DNA of 64,000 bases from Marinomonas mediterranea MMB-1 (GTDB lineage: Bacteria; Pseudomonadota; Gammaproteobacteria; Pseudomonadales; Marinomonadaceae), in NCBI RefSeq assembly GCF_000192865.1, contig NC_015276.1, forward strand, positions 1,612,001 to 1,676,000, given 5' to 3'. Numbering within the stretch: position 1 is the stretch's first letter; every line of letters begins with the position of its first letter. The position numbers were made by a program, and so were the translations under genes. The notes beneath the pieces were generated by a model that made no database searches, was not told the DNA's origin, and saw nothing but the letters and a program-made list of their open reading frames with translations. Shown here one piece after another: positions 36,485-45,750 of this stretch.

Positions 36485-38359
36485 TTGGGCCATAAACATC
36501 ATATTTTTCGGAACTATCGGCAAGAGCAATCTCTTACGCAAAGGCGAGTGATATTCTCCGCTGTTTTTGTATTAATCCTTTCTCTTATTTTGATGTCTCG
36601 ATTGTTTTATTTGCAAGTCGTTGAGCATCAGAGATACGTTACCAAAGCCGACGATAATCGAGTGATGCTTGTCACTGAGCCACCACCGCGTGGGCTTATT
36701 TACGATCGACATGGCGTTGTCTTAGCTGACAATCGTCCTATCCACAGTTTAACGATCACTCCCGAACGTGTTTCTAACTTGCCTAAACTCAAAGGAATGC
36801 TTTCCGGCATTTTGAACATATCTGAGGATGAGTGGCGGACGTTTGATCAACGACGTAAAGAATATAGGCGTCCTTATCAGTCTATTACACTAAAGTCACA
36901 ATTGACGGATGAAGAGTGGGCAAAAGTTTCAGTTGATTTATACAAACTTGATGGGGTGCAGGTTGAGGCTCAATTAACCCGATATTACCCTTATGGTGAA
37001 GCATTTGCACATGCAATTGGTTACGTTGGTCGCATAACCGAAAAAGACTTAAAGCGAGTGGATAACCAGTCCTATCAAGGTGCTCAATTTATAGGTAAAA
37101 CGGGTGTAGAAGGGTTTTATGAAAATGAGTTATTTGGCCGCCCTGGGATATCTAAGGTTGAAGTCAATGCTCGTGGCCGAATTATGGAAGAGTTGGAGAG
37201 ACAAAACCCAGTACCAGGTCACGATCTTCATCTTTACCTCGATGCGCGTTTACAACAATACGCCTATGACTTACTTGGAGATTATAAAGGGTCCGTTGTC
37301 GCGTTAGACCCGAATACTGGTGGTATCTTAGCGTTGGTCTCGAAGCCGGGCTTTGATCCCAATTTATTTGTGCGTGGTATCTCCTCAAAAAACTACGCGT
37401 CTCTTAGAGATTCTAAACGCTTGCCGCTGTTTAATAGGGCGCTTCGAGGTGGTTATCCTCCCGCGTCGACAATAAAACCATTTATGGCACTTGCGGGCCT
37501 TGAATACGGCTTTTCTTCTTGGAACGAAAGCTATTATGCCAAAGGATTCTATCAAATAAATCCAAATGGCCGTCGCTATAGAGATTGGAAGCGAGAAGGT
37601 CATGGTTGGATTAATTTAGAGCGCTCCATTATTGAGTCTGTCGATACTTACTATTATCAATTAGCCCATAAAATGGGTATTACACCTATCCACAACTTTC
37701 TATCCCAATTCGGGTTCGGCGATCGAACGGTTCTCGACTTGAATGGTGCAGGAAAAGGGTTGTTGCCTTCAAATGAGTGGAAAAAAGCGAAATATAAAGA
37801 ATCTTGGTATCCAGGGGACTCTGTAAACGTTGGGATCGGGCAGGGTTTTATGGTTGCGACGCCGATTCAAATCGCAACAGCAGTAACCGCGTTGGCTAAT
37901 CGAGGGCATTACTACTCCCCACGTATGGTCGAAACCGTTGAGCAGGAACCGATTGATTTTGGGGTTGCCGGTGAAGATCATAAGATAAAGCTTAAGAACA
38001 ACAAAAATTGGGAACGCATGGTGAACGCGATGCGAAAAGTAGTTACTGACTCGAAAGGAACGGCAAGACGCCTCCGTGGAACGGATTACTCAATTGCAGG
38101 TAAGACGGGAACGGGGCAAGTATTTAGTTTGCAAGAAGATGAGGAATACGATGCCAAGAACTTGGTAAAACGGCTTCACGATCATGCATTATTTATCGGC
38201 TTCGCCCCATCAGACAAGCCTGATATTGTCGTGTTCTCCATTTTTGAAAATGGCGGGAGTAGCTCCAAACCTGCTGATCTCACTAAGCAATTGTTTGATG
38301 CATATTTGAACGATGATTATCCAAAGCAGTATGATTTTCTAAAGGGAGATCAATCGTGA
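36485..38359 (+). CDS. mrdA: Penicillin-binding protein 2
   Basis: A 624-residue class B transpeptidase of the cell-elongation machinery. N-terminal membrane anchor about 23-43, dimerisation domain, then the transpeptidase domain: S328-T-I-K (active Ser in PPASTIKPF), S385-V-D, and K540-T-G-T-G. The start is TTG at 36485 with GAGGGTG eight bases upstream. The gene overlaps mrdB by 4 bp. Confidence 0.95.
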   Translation: MGHKHHIFRNYRQEQSLTQRRVIFSAVFVLILSLILMSRLFYLQVVEHQRYVTKADDNRVMLVTEPPPRGLIYDRHGVVLADNRPIHSLTITPERVSNLPKLKGMLSGILNISEDEWRTFDQRRKEYRRPYQSITLKSQLTDEEWAKVSVDLYKLDGVQVEAQLTRYYPYGEAFAHAIGYVGRITEKDLKRVDNQSYQGAQFIGKTGVEGFYENELFGRPGISKVEVNARGRIMEELERQNPVPGHDLHLYLDARLQQYAYDLLGDYKGSVVALDPNTGGILALVSKPGFDPNLFVRGISSKNYASLRDSKRLPLFNRALRGGYPPASTIKPFMALAGLEYGFSSWNESYYAKGFYQINPNGRRYRDWKREGHGWINLERSIIESVDTYYYQLAHKMGITPIHNFLSQFGFGDRTVLDLNGAGKGLLPSNEWKKAKYKESWYPGDSVNVGIGQGFMVATPIQIATAVTALANRGHYYSPRMVETVEQEPIDFGVAGEDHKIKLKNNKNWERMVNAMRKVVTDSKGTARRLRGTDYSIAGKTGTGQVFSLQEDEEYDAKNLVKRLHDHALFIGFAPSDKPDIVVFSIFENGGSSSKPADLTKQLFDAYLNDDYPKQYDFLKGDQS

Positions 38360-39477
38360 ATGCTACTTGGTATCAAAGGTTTATACGTTTTACAAATGCC
38401 AGGTTATGGCGTTTGACTCACATCGATGTTCTATTAGCTGCTTCTCTTGTGTTGCTTATGTCTGGAGGCTTAGTCGTTTTGTATTCGGCTTCTGGACAGA
38501 ATATGGAAATGGTTGAGCGGCAAGTCTTTCGTTTGGCATTAGGGTTTGCGGTGTGTCTGGCATTGGCGCAACTGCCGCCTAAATATATGTTACGAGCCTC
38601 TCCACTTTTGTTTGTTGCGATCGCGGGTTTACTTGTAGGCGTTTTGTTGTTTGGTGTGGGAGCGAAAGGCGCCCAACGTTGGTTGGAAATTCCGGGTGGG
38701 CCGAGATTTCAACCGTCTGAGATTATGAAGATTGTCATGCCCATGATGATTGCTTGGTATTTTGCGCATCGACCTTTGCCTCCATCATTTAAGCAAATAG
38801 CGACAGTTTTAGTGATTATCGTCATACCCGTTTTAATGATTGCGAAGCAGCCAGACCTAGGGACGTCTCTTTTAGTTGCTGTGTCCGGTTTGTTTGTCTT
38901 GTTTTTAGCTGGGCTTCCTTGGATATACATGCTTTCAGCGGGAGCTTGTGCGCCTGTTGCTGGGTATTTGCTTTGGCATGTCATGCATGATTATCAGCGC
39001 CAGCGAGTTTTAACGTTTTTAAACCCTGAGAGTGACCCTTTGGGTTCTGGCTGGAATATTATTCAGTCAAAGACGGCGATAGGCTCAGGTGGTGTATATG
39101 GAAAAGGGTGGCTTGAAGGAACTCAAGCTCAGCTTAATTTTCTACCAGAAAGCCATACAGACTTTATTATTGCTGTGTTGGGTGAAGAGTTCGGAATGCT
39201 TGGATGTGGCGTGCTTATATTCGCGTATTTGCTCGTAATAGCACGAGGCTTATATATTTCGGCGACAGCTGAAGACAATTACGCTAGGCTTTTAGCGGGT
39301 AGCTTAACATTGACGTTTTTTGTTTATATGTTCGTAAACATTGGAATGGTATCTGGAATACTGCCTGTAGTAGGTGTTCCTTTGCCACTTGTCAGCTACG
39401 GTGGCACATCGATTATTACGATTATGGCAACGTTCGGTATATTAATGTCTATTCAAACTCATAAACGAGCGAGATGA
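38356..39477 (+). CDS. mrdB: Rod-shape SEDS glycosyltransferase RodA
   Basis: A 373-residue integral membrane peptidoglycan polymerase with about ten helices. Conserved SEDS stretches: LYSASGQN, GAKGAQRWLEIPG, QPSEIMKI, KQPDLGTSLL, FLPESHTDFIIAVLGEEFG and GVPLPLVSYGGTS. Works as a complex with PBP2 encoded just upstream. GTG start, overlapping mrdA by 4 bp; mltB overlaps its end by 4 bp. Confidence 0.96.
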   Translation: MNATWYQRFIRFTNARLWRLTHIDVLLAASLVLLMSGGLVVLYSASGQNMEMVERQVFRLALGFAVCLALAQLPPKYMLRASPLLFVAIAGLLVGVLLFGVGAKGAQRWLEIPGGPRFQPSEIMKIVMPMMIAWYFAHRPLPPSFKQIATVLVIIVIPVLMIAKQPDLGTSLLVAVSGLFVLFLAGLPWIYMLSAGACAPVAGYLLWHVMHDYQRQRVLTFLNPESDPLGSGWNIIQSKTAIGSGGVYGKGWLEGTQAQLNFLPESHTDFIIAVLGEEFGMLGCGVLIFAYLLVIARGLYISATAEDNYARLLAGSLTLTFFVYMFVNIGMVSGILPVVGVPLPLVSYGGTSIITIMATFGILMSIQTHKRAR

Positions 39478-40544
39478 TGAAAAAAGTTACGTTATGGATA
39501 ATGTGTTTGTGTTTGGTCGCTTCCTGTTCGAGCACGCCTTCAGATGCCGTGCATGAGGTCGATACTGTTTCGCCTAATGGTGAGTCTGAAGTAATGGCAA
39601 CGGACGAAAATCGTTCCGGGGCGCCAAATAATTATTACTTACGACAAGAGGTACAGGCGTTCGTAGAAGTAATAGCACAAAAGCATGACTATGATAAAAA
39701 TACGCTGGTTCGAGCGTTCTCTTCAATTCAACAGCGCCCCCAAGTTATTAAGAAGTCGAATAATCAGCCTGAAGTAATAACGCCTTATTTTGAATACAAG
39801 AAACGCTTCGTTAATGACTCTCGTATTAATGAAGGCATTGCTTTTGCTCAACGCAATAAAGAGTGGTTGAAAAAAGCACAGCAACAGTACGGTGTCGATT
39901 GGAGTATTATTGTTGCGCTTATTGGTGTCGAAACCGCATATGGCAGAATTACAGGGTCTCGAGACGTATTTACATCGTTGACGACCTTAGCGTTCGACTA
40001 CCCTAGACGTGGAAAGTACTTTCAGAGAGAGTTGGAGGCCTACTTATTGCTTGCCCGACAAGAGAGTTGGGGGATAGGTAATACAAACGGTTCCTACAGT
40101 GGTGCACTAGGGATGGTTCAATTTATGCCTAGCAATTATATTAAGCTGGCAGTGGACTTTGATGGTAATGGTCATATTGATCTGTGGGAGTCTCCGGCTG
40201 ACGCCATTGGGAGTGTCGCTCGATATTTGCGCTTCCATGGGTGGGAAGCGAATAAAAATTGGGTTGTTTCCGCTGATGTAATGGATACTAAAAAAGTGTC
40301 TTCGCTTTCAAATAAAGGTCGAAAGCCCATTTATGATCGCCATGAATGGGCGAACCTTGGTGTGTATTCTAAATTAAGTAGTAATGACAAAATGGGGCTG
40401 ATTAAATTACGGACTGCCCCTACTCAAGTTAGTTATTGGTTAGCGTCTGAAAATTTCTTTACCGTGATGGATTACAACCCAAGTCGACGATATGCCATGT
40501 CTGTAATTGAATTAGCGAATAGGTTAAAGGTAAATGAACTGTAA
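39474..40544 (+). CDS. mltB: Lytic murein transglycosylase B
   Basis: A 356-residue lipoprotein: the signal peptide ends with the lipobox LVASC. The transglycosylase domain contains the catalytic Glu in GVETAYGRITGSRD and TLAFDYPRRGKYFQRELEAY, then GALGMVQFMPSNY. It cleaves peptidoglycan strands during wall turnover. The start at 39474 overlaps the rodA stop; an adjacent ATG is the second codon. Overlaps rlpA by 11 bp. Confidence 0.95.
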   Translation: MMKKVTLWIMCLCLVASCSSTPSDAVHEVDTVSPNGESEVMATDENRSGAPNNYYLRQEVQAFVEVIAQKHDYDKNTLVRAFSSIQQRPQVIKKSNNQPEVITPYFEYKKRFVNDSRINEGIAFAQRNKEWLKKAQQQYGVDWSIIVALIGVETAYGRITGSRDVFTSLTTLAFDYPRRGKYFQRELEAYLLLARQESWGIGNTNGSYSGALGMVQFMPSNYIKLAVDFDGNGHIDLWESPADAIGSVARYLRFHGWEANKNWVVSADVMDTKKVSSLSNKGRKPIYDRHEWANLGVYSKLSSNDKMGLIKLRTAPTQVSYWLASENFFTVMDYNPSRRYAMSVIELANRLKVNEL

Positions 40545-41451
40545 TAGACTGCTGATACTCATCGTTATAGGGCTGTCGCTCAATGGCTGCATGAGCACCA
40601 AGCATATCAATGGAGGCGGATCGTCTTCAGCGGATTTAGATAAAGCAACGGGCGGCGGACGCTATACCATACTGCAAGATCATGGGCCGTCTTCTGATGT
40701 TAAAGTAGACCATCTTCCTGACTTGGTGCCAAAATGGGAGCCTAAAAGTCGTGGTGGTAATAAGAGCCCTTATGTCGTGTGGGGTAAGCAGTACTATGTG
40801 ATGTCTAGTGCCGAAGGGTATAGTGCGCAAGGAACCGCCTCGTGGTACGGTAAAAAATTTCATGGGCATAAAACGTCTAATGGCGAAACCTATGACATGT
40901 ACGCCTTTTCGGCAGCTCATAAGAGTTTGCCTCTGCCTACTTACTTAAAAGTAACTAATATTGATAATGGCCGTTCGGTTATTGTCAGGGTCAATGATCG
41001 TGGCCCTTTTCACGGTGATCGTCTGATTGATTTGTCTTATGCGGCAGCAGTGCGCCTTGATTATCATAAAAAGGGGTTGGCGAGGGTTAAAGTGGAAGCG
41101 ATTACCCCCAAGCCTGGTCAGACTCTTACAGTAAAAACAAATAGTAACGCGGTTGCAAAGACACCAGTAGTGGTGCCGAAAGCGCCTCAGCCATCTTCTG
41201 TAAAAGTAACCTCTTCGTTTACGCATCTGCAACTTGGCGCGTTTAGTTCTCAGGATTCCGCCGAATCTCTCAAAAATAAGCTCATTGAGCAGTTTGATAC
41301 ACAGATTATTGTGCAGGTTATATCAAGTGATTCTGGGCTTTATAAAGTCCTTGTTGGCCCTTATAATTCGCCCGCTATGCTCGCCGAATGGCAAACAAAA
41401 TTAGAAGATGCGGGTTTTGCAAAAAGTGTAAAGGTTGCGTTATCTCAGTGA
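40534..41451 (+). CDS. rlpA: RlpA-like lipoprotein (septal ring lytic transglycosylase family)
   Basis: A 305-residue lipoprotein with lipobox LSLNGC. The double-psi beta-barrel domain contains TASWYGKKFHGHKTSNGE, the conserved KVTNIDNGRSVIVRVNDRGP and a GDRLIDLSYAAA stretch. A C-terminal SPOR domain (about 225-305; LQLGAFSSQDSAESL) should bind denuded glycan at the septum. In Pseudomonas, RlpA cleaves stem-less glycan; the same is inferred here. Confidence 0.95.
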   Translation: MNCNRLLILIVIGLSLNGCMSTKHINGGGSSSADLDKATGGGRYTILQDHGPSSDVKVDHLPDLVPKWEPKSRGGNKSPYVVWGKQYYVMSSAEGYSAQGTASWYGKKFHGHKTSNGETYDMYAFSAAHKSLPLPTYLKVTNIDNGRSVIVRVNDRGPFHGDRLIDLSYAAAVRLDYHKKGLARVKVEAITPKPGQTLTVKTNSNAVAKTPVVVPKAPQPSSVKVTSSFTHLQLGAFSSQDSAESLKNKLIEQFDTQIIVQVISSDSGLYKVLVGPYNSPAMLAEWQTKLEDAGFAKSVKVALSQ

Positions 41452-41453
41452 AG

Positions 41454-41487
41454 TACTAGAGCCTTATTTGGCAGTCTAGTATTATTT
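41454..41487 (+). terminator. Weak terminator or attenuator after rlpA
   Basis: TACTAGA-GCC pairs with GGC-(AG bulge)-TCTAGTA, followed by TTATTT. It probably lowers read-through into dacA. Confidence 0.5.
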
Positions 41488-41523
41488 CCCTCATATATTA
41501 ATAGTTAGGTGATGTTCTAGAAT

Positions 41524-42672
41524 ATGAAACGACTTATTGGAATTTTATTAGTTTTTACCAGTCTTTTCTCAATAGAGGTGAACGCTGCTCCTTCTCTTAT
41601 TCCTGCGCCCCCTCAGTTATCGGCGAGCAGTTATATTTTGATGGATGCCTACACGGGCGAGGTTTTGGTAGAGCAAAACTCCCACAAAGAATTACCACCA
41701 GCAAGTTTAACAAAGCTTATGACGGCTTATATTGCTGATTATGAAATAGCTCGAGGAAATATTTCATACGACGATCAAGTTAGAGTCAGTGAGGCCGCTT
41801 GGCGCATGAAAGGGTCTCGTATGTTTATTCGTGAAGGAACACGCGTAAAACTAGAAGACCTAATGCGCGGCATTATTATTCAATCAGGCAATGATGCGAG
41901 TGTCGCAGTTGCGGAGCACATTGCTGGCGCAGAAGGGGCATTTGTCGACTTAATGAATCAACATGCTCAGTTGCTTGGTATGAAAAATACGCACTTTCAG
42001 AATTCAACTGGCTTTCCTGCTGAGAATCACTATTCAAGTGCTTACGATATAGCCTTATTGTCTCGTGCTAAAATTCTACAGTTCCCTGAAAGTTATAAAA
42101 TGTATGCGGAAAAATACTTCACCTACAATGATATTCGCCAACCAAACCGCAATAAGCTGCTGTGGCGAGACAAAACGGTAGATGGTCTTAAAACAGGCCA
42201 TACTCAAGCCGCAGGTTACTGCCTAGCTGCGTCTGCAGTTCGTAATGGAACGCGTTTGATTAGTGTTGTAATGGGGACGTCGTCGGACGAAGCGCGTGCG
42301 ACTGAGTCTCAGAAATTAATGAACTACGGTTTTCGATACTATGAGACCCGTAAGCTCTACAGTGCAGGCCAAGTAGTGAATAATGCTCATGTATGGGGCG
42401 GCGCAACTGATTCGGTTAAAGTCGGTTTTACAGACGACGTACTTGTCACCATGCCTCGTCAACAAGCGGATTCAATTCCTGCTACATTGGACTTAGCTCC
42501 AGTGATAGAAGCGCCTATTTCTGCTGGTGATGTATTAGGTAAAGTGATCGTTGGTCAGGAAGGTAACGTACTACTTGAGCGAGAAGTAGTAGCGCTTGAA
42601 TCTGTTGAAGAAGGTGGCTTCTTTAAGCGCTTATTTGATAAAATTAAGCGGTTCTTTATGAATCTATTTTAA
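41524..42672 (+). CDS. dacA: D-alanyl-D-alanine carboxypeptidase (PBP5/6 family)
   Basis: A 382-residue low-molecular-weight PBP. Signal peptide about 1-22; active-site motifs S61-L-T-K (PPASLTKLM), SGND and DGLKTGHT. A C-terminal beta domain is followed by an amphipathic end (FFKRLFDKIKRFFMNLF) that anchors PBP5 to the inner membrane. It removes terminal D-Ala from peptidoglycan. Same position as E. coli dacA, before ybeD and lipB. Confidence 0.96.
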   Translation: MKRLIGILLVFTSLFSIEVNAAPSLIPAPPQLSASSYILMDAYTGEVLVEQNSHKELPPASLTKLMTAYIADYEIARGNISYDDQVRVSEAAWRMKGSRMFIREGTRVKLEDLMRGIIIQSGNDASVAVAEHIAGAEGAFVDLMNQHAQLLGMKNTHFQNSTGFPAENHYSSAYDIALLSRAKILQFPESYKMYAEKYFTYNDIRQPNRNKLLWRDKTVDGLKTGHTQAAGYCLAASAVRNGTRLISVVMGTSSDEARATESQKLMNYGFRYYETRKLYSAGQVVNNAHVWGGATDSVKVGFTDDVLVTMPRQQADSIPATLDLAPVIEAPISAGDVLGKVIVGQEGNVLLEREVVALESVEEGGFFKRLFDKIKRFFMNLF

Positions 42673-42738
42673 TAGTCGCTTTAAGGAAGTGTGAAAGGGG
42701 CAGTACCTTCATACTTCCTAACCAATTGAGAAACATAA

Positions 42739-43044
42739 ATGGCTTTGATTACAAAAAATGGTGCGCCTGCTGCCGATCCAGCAGACGCACCTAAAATAGA
42801 GTTTCCTTGTGAAAACTACCTAATAAAGGTCGTTGCGTTGGATGTCGATGGTGGTTTTGATGAGTTGGTTGCGTGTTTAAATACGCTCGCTCCAGAGTTA
42901 GACTGCTCGACTATCACAAACAATCGTTCTAGCAAAGGACGCTTTATCAGTTATAGCTTTAGAATAATCGCACAAAGTGAAGCGCATTTAGCAGAACTGG
43001 ATGCTGCATTAAAGGCAATTCAATCCATCAAGATGGTTATGTGA
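42739..43044 (+). CDS. ybeD: DUF493 (YbeD) protein
   Basis: A 101-residue ACT-like protein with the signature EFPCENYLIKVVALD and SSKGRFISYSFRI. Widely conserved between dacA and lipB; function not established. Its stop codon overlaps the lipB start as TGATG. Confidence 0.93.
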   Translation: MALITKNGAPAADPADAPKIEFPCENYLIKVVALDVDGGFDELVACLNTLAPELDCSTITNNRSSKGRFISYSFRIIAQSEAHLAELDAALKAIQSIKMVM

Positions 43045-43682
43045 TGTCGAAAGAGCTGATTGTTCGAGACATCGGTCTTGTTGAGTACGAAAAAACTTGG
43101 GAGGAGATGAAAGACTTCACCCAAACAAGAACAAAAGAGCAGCCAGATCAGATTTGGTTGCTTGAGCATCCTCCGCTATTTACGCAAGGGCAAGCTGGTA
43201 AAGAAGAGCACCTGATTGAAACGGGTGATATTCCTGTAATACAGGCTGACCGCGGAGGTCAAGTGACTTATCATGGCCCAGGTCAACTAATCGCTTACGT
43301 AATGATTGATCTTAAGCGATTGGGGATGGGGGTGAGAGAGCTTGTATCAGCGCTTGAAAATGCCGTTGCCGCTGTACTAAAGAAATATGATATAGATGCC
43401 TATCCAAAACCGGATGCTCCAGGTGTTTATGTTAATGAAATGAAGGTGTCTTCGTTAGGGTTGCGGGTTCGAAGAGGGTGCTCATTCCATGGGCTAGCAC
43501 TTAATGTCGATATGGATTTGACTCCGTTCTTGCGTATTAACCCTTGTGGCTATCAAGGGCTACAAATGATTGATATGAAACGCCTCAACTCAACAGTGTT
43601 AATGTCCGATGTTAAGAAAGACATGGCATTAGAGCTGGCTACACATCTCGGATTCCAGTCTCCGATGATTCAGAAAGGGTAA
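43044..43682 (+). CDS. lipB: Octanoyltransferase LipB
   Basis: About 212 residues. It transfers octanoyl from ACP to lipoyl domains. Motifs: ADRGGQVTYHGPGQLIAY, the catalytic Lys in MKVSSLGLRVRRGCSFHGLA and the catalytic Cys in RINPCGYQGLQM. The start is the ATG overlapping the ybeD stop (TGATG); a GTG one codon earlier is also possible. lipA follows after 8 bp. Confidence 0.96.
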   Translation: MSKELIVRDIGLVEYEKTWEEMKDFTQTRTKEQPDQIWLLEHPPLFTQGQAGKEEHLIETGDIPVIQADRGGQVTYHGPGQLIAYVMIDLKRLGMGVRELVSALENAVAAVLKKYDIDAYPKPDAPGVYVNEMKVSSLGLRVRRGCSFHGLALNVDMDLTPFLRINPCGYQGLQMIDMKRLNSTVLMSDVKKDMALELATHLGFQSPMIQKG

Positions 43683-43690
43683 ATGAATTA

Positions 43691-44650
43691 ATGAACACAG
43701 AACGCAAGCGTGTCGTACAAGGTGAAAAACTTCGCGGCGCGGAAAAAATGGCTCGTATTCCGGTTAAAGTGATTCCTACAGAGGAAATCCCCCGTAAGCC
43801 TGATTGGCTGCGTGTGAGAATTCCAGCGTCGCCTGAGATTGCACGTATTAAAAGTACCTTACGAGAGCATAAGCTTGCATCGGTATGTGAGGAAGCAAAT
43901 TGCCCAAATTTAGGCGAGTGTTTCAGTAATGGGACGGCAACCTTTATGATTATGGGTGATATATGTACCCGTCGATGCCCTTTCTGTGATGTTGCGCACG
44001 GTAGACCGAATGCGTTAAGCGAAGACGAGCCTAAAGAGCTTGCAGCAGCAATTAGGGATATGAGGCTTAAGTATGTGGTGATTACGTCGGTAGACCGAGA
44101 TGATCTACGTGATGGTGGTGCTCAGCATTTCGTGAATTGTATTGATGAAACGCGAGCATTATCTCCAAACATCGAGATTGAAACGCTTGTACCGGATTTT
44201 CGTGGTCGTATGGACGTCGCTGTTGACATCTTAACGCAATCGCCACCAGATGTGTTCAATCATAACTTGGAGTCGATTCCGCGCTTGTATCGTCAAGTTC
44301 GTCCGGGGTCAGATTATCAGTGGTCTTTGGATCTACTGAAAAATTTCAAAGAACGCTGCCCTGACGTACCAACAAAATCTGGTTTAATGGTTGGGATGGG
44401 TGAAACATTTGAGGAAATTGTTGAGGTGATGAAAGACCTTCGCGCTCACAATGTAGAAATGCTGACTATTGGTCAATATCTTCAGCCTTCTAAACACCAT
44501 TTCCCTATGGACCGCTTTGTGCCGCCAGAAGAGTTTGAGCGCTATGAGCAGGTTGCGAAAGAATTAGGCTTTACGCATGCCGCGTGTGGTCCATTGGTTC
44601 GATCTTCCTACCATGCAGACAAGCAGGCTCATGGTGAGCGAGTTTCATAA
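43691..44650 (+). CDS. lipA: Lipoyl synthase LipA
   Basis: A 319-residue radical SAM enzyme. The auxiliary cluster motif is CEEANCPNLGEC, the radical SAM motif is CTRRCPFCDVAHG, and the conserved C-terminal Ser is in RSSYHADKQ. It inserts two sulfurs into octanoyl groups made by LipB. Terminator directly after. Confidence 0.98.
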   Translation: MNTERKRVVQGEKLRGAEKMARIPVKVIPTEEIPRKPDWLRVRIPASPEIARIKSTLREHKLASVCEEANCPNLGECFSNGTATFMIMGDICTRRCPFCDVAHGRPNALSEDEPKELAAAIRDMRLKYVVITSVDRDDLRDGGAQHFVNCIDETRALSPNIEIETLVPDFRGRMDVAVDILTQSPPDVFNHNLESIPRLYRQVRPGSDYQWSLDLLKNFKERCPDVPTKSGLMVGMGETFEEIVEVMKDLRAHNVEMLTIGQYLQPSKHHFPMDRFVPPEEFERYEQVAKELGFTHAACGPLVRSSYHADKQAHGERVS

Positions 44651-44670
44651 ATCAGTTTACTTAAATAACG

Positions 44671-44714
44671 AAGCGGGATGCCGGAAACATAGTTTCCACC
44701 ATGCCGCTTTTTTT
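44671..44714 (+). terminator. Terminator after lipA
   Basis: Outer stem AAGCGG/CCGCTT, inner stem GGAAAC-ATA-GTTTCC, then a run of T. Confidence 0.85.
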
Positions 44715-44803
44715 ATGCGAGAAAACTATTTCATTATGTGCTTTTAAATATTATTTATTCAGTTGAGAAATAGAATCGGCTGATGGACTTCCTGGGGGAA
44801 ATT

Positions 44804-45652
44804 ATGGAAAAGCGTACACTTCGCGAAACACTACATAGCGGATACGGTCAAAGCTTTGATGTTGATCAGGTCTTTTTTGAGCTTGATACGGATCACCAAC
44901 ATTTAATCATCTTTGAAAACGAAACGTTTGGACGCATCATGGCATTGGATGGTGTCATTCAGACAACTGAAAGAGATGAATTTATTTACCACGAAATGAT
45001 GGCGCATGTTCCTTTGTTTGCACACGGTGATGCCAAACGAGTGCTAATCATTGGTGGCGGCGATGGCGGCATGCTGAGAGAGGTATTACGTCATCCTGAA
45101 GTCGAGAGTGTAACGCAGGTCGAAATCGATCAAGCTGTTGTGGATATGTGTAAAGAGTATTTGCCTAACCACTCTGCTGGCGCATTTGATGATCCAAAAG
45201 CAACGGTTGTCATTGCCGATGGTGTCGACTATGTAAGTGAAACTTCTGATAAATTTGATGTCATTATATCGGATTGCACCGATCCTATTGGTCCTGGAGA
45301 GGTGCTTTTTAGTTCTCGATTCTATGAAGGTTGTAAGCGTTGTTTGAATGAGGGTGGAATATTCGTCGCTCAAAATGGCGTAAGCTTTATGCAAATTGAC
45401 GAAGTATCTACGACTGCAAAGCGCTTATCTCCTTACTTTAGCGATGTTTCATTTTACTCTGCTGCCGTTCCTACTTACGTAGGCGGCATCATGACTTTTG
45501 CTTGGGGAACAGATAATGAATCTGCTCGTTCCGTCGAAGCGTCAGTTATTCGAGAGCGTTTTGAGAAAGCGGGCTTTAAGACTCGTTTTTATACACCTGA
45601 ACTACATGCTGCTGCGTTTGCTTTACCACAATACGTGATCGATGCAATATAA
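44804..45652 (+). CDS. speE: Spermidine synthase
   Basis: About 282 residues, closely matching E. coli SpeE: LIIFENETFGRIMALDGVIQ, TTERDEFIYHEMM, LIIGGGDGGMLRE (decarboxylated SAM site), IISDCTDPIGPGEVLFS and GIFVAQNGVSF. It makes spermidine from putrescine. I use the ATG at 44804 because GGGGGAA lies just upstream; an ATG at 44783 lacks a ribosome binding site. speD (SAM decarboxylase) is not in the window. Terminator follows, so speA is a separate unit. Confidence 0.95.
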   Translation: MEKRTLRETLHSGYGQSFDVDQVFFELDTDHQHLIIFENETFGRIMALDGVIQTTERDEFIYHEMMAHVPLFAHGDAKRVLIIGGGDGGMLREVLRHPEVESVTQVEIDQAVVDMCKEYLPNHSAGAFDDPKATVVIADGVDYVSETSDKFDVIISDCTDPIGPGEVLFSSRFYEGCKRCLNEGGIFVAQNGVSFMQIDEVSTTAKRLSPYFSDVSFYSAAVPTYVGGIMTFAWGTDNESARSVEASVIRERFEKAGFKTRFYTPELHAAAFALPQYVIDAI

Positions 45653-45667
45653 CGGCATACACCTCTT

Positions 45668-45716
45668 AACACCTGAATGCGCACCAAAATGAGCATTCAG
45701 GTGTTTCCCTCCTTTT
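45668..45716 (+). terminator. Terminator after speE
   Basis: A perfect 13-bp stem, AACACCTGAATGC and its complement, 12-base loop, followed by TCCCTCCTTTT. Confidence 0.85.
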
Positions 45717-45750
45717 AATCATTATATTTAGCTCTGTTCTAAAGAGCGAT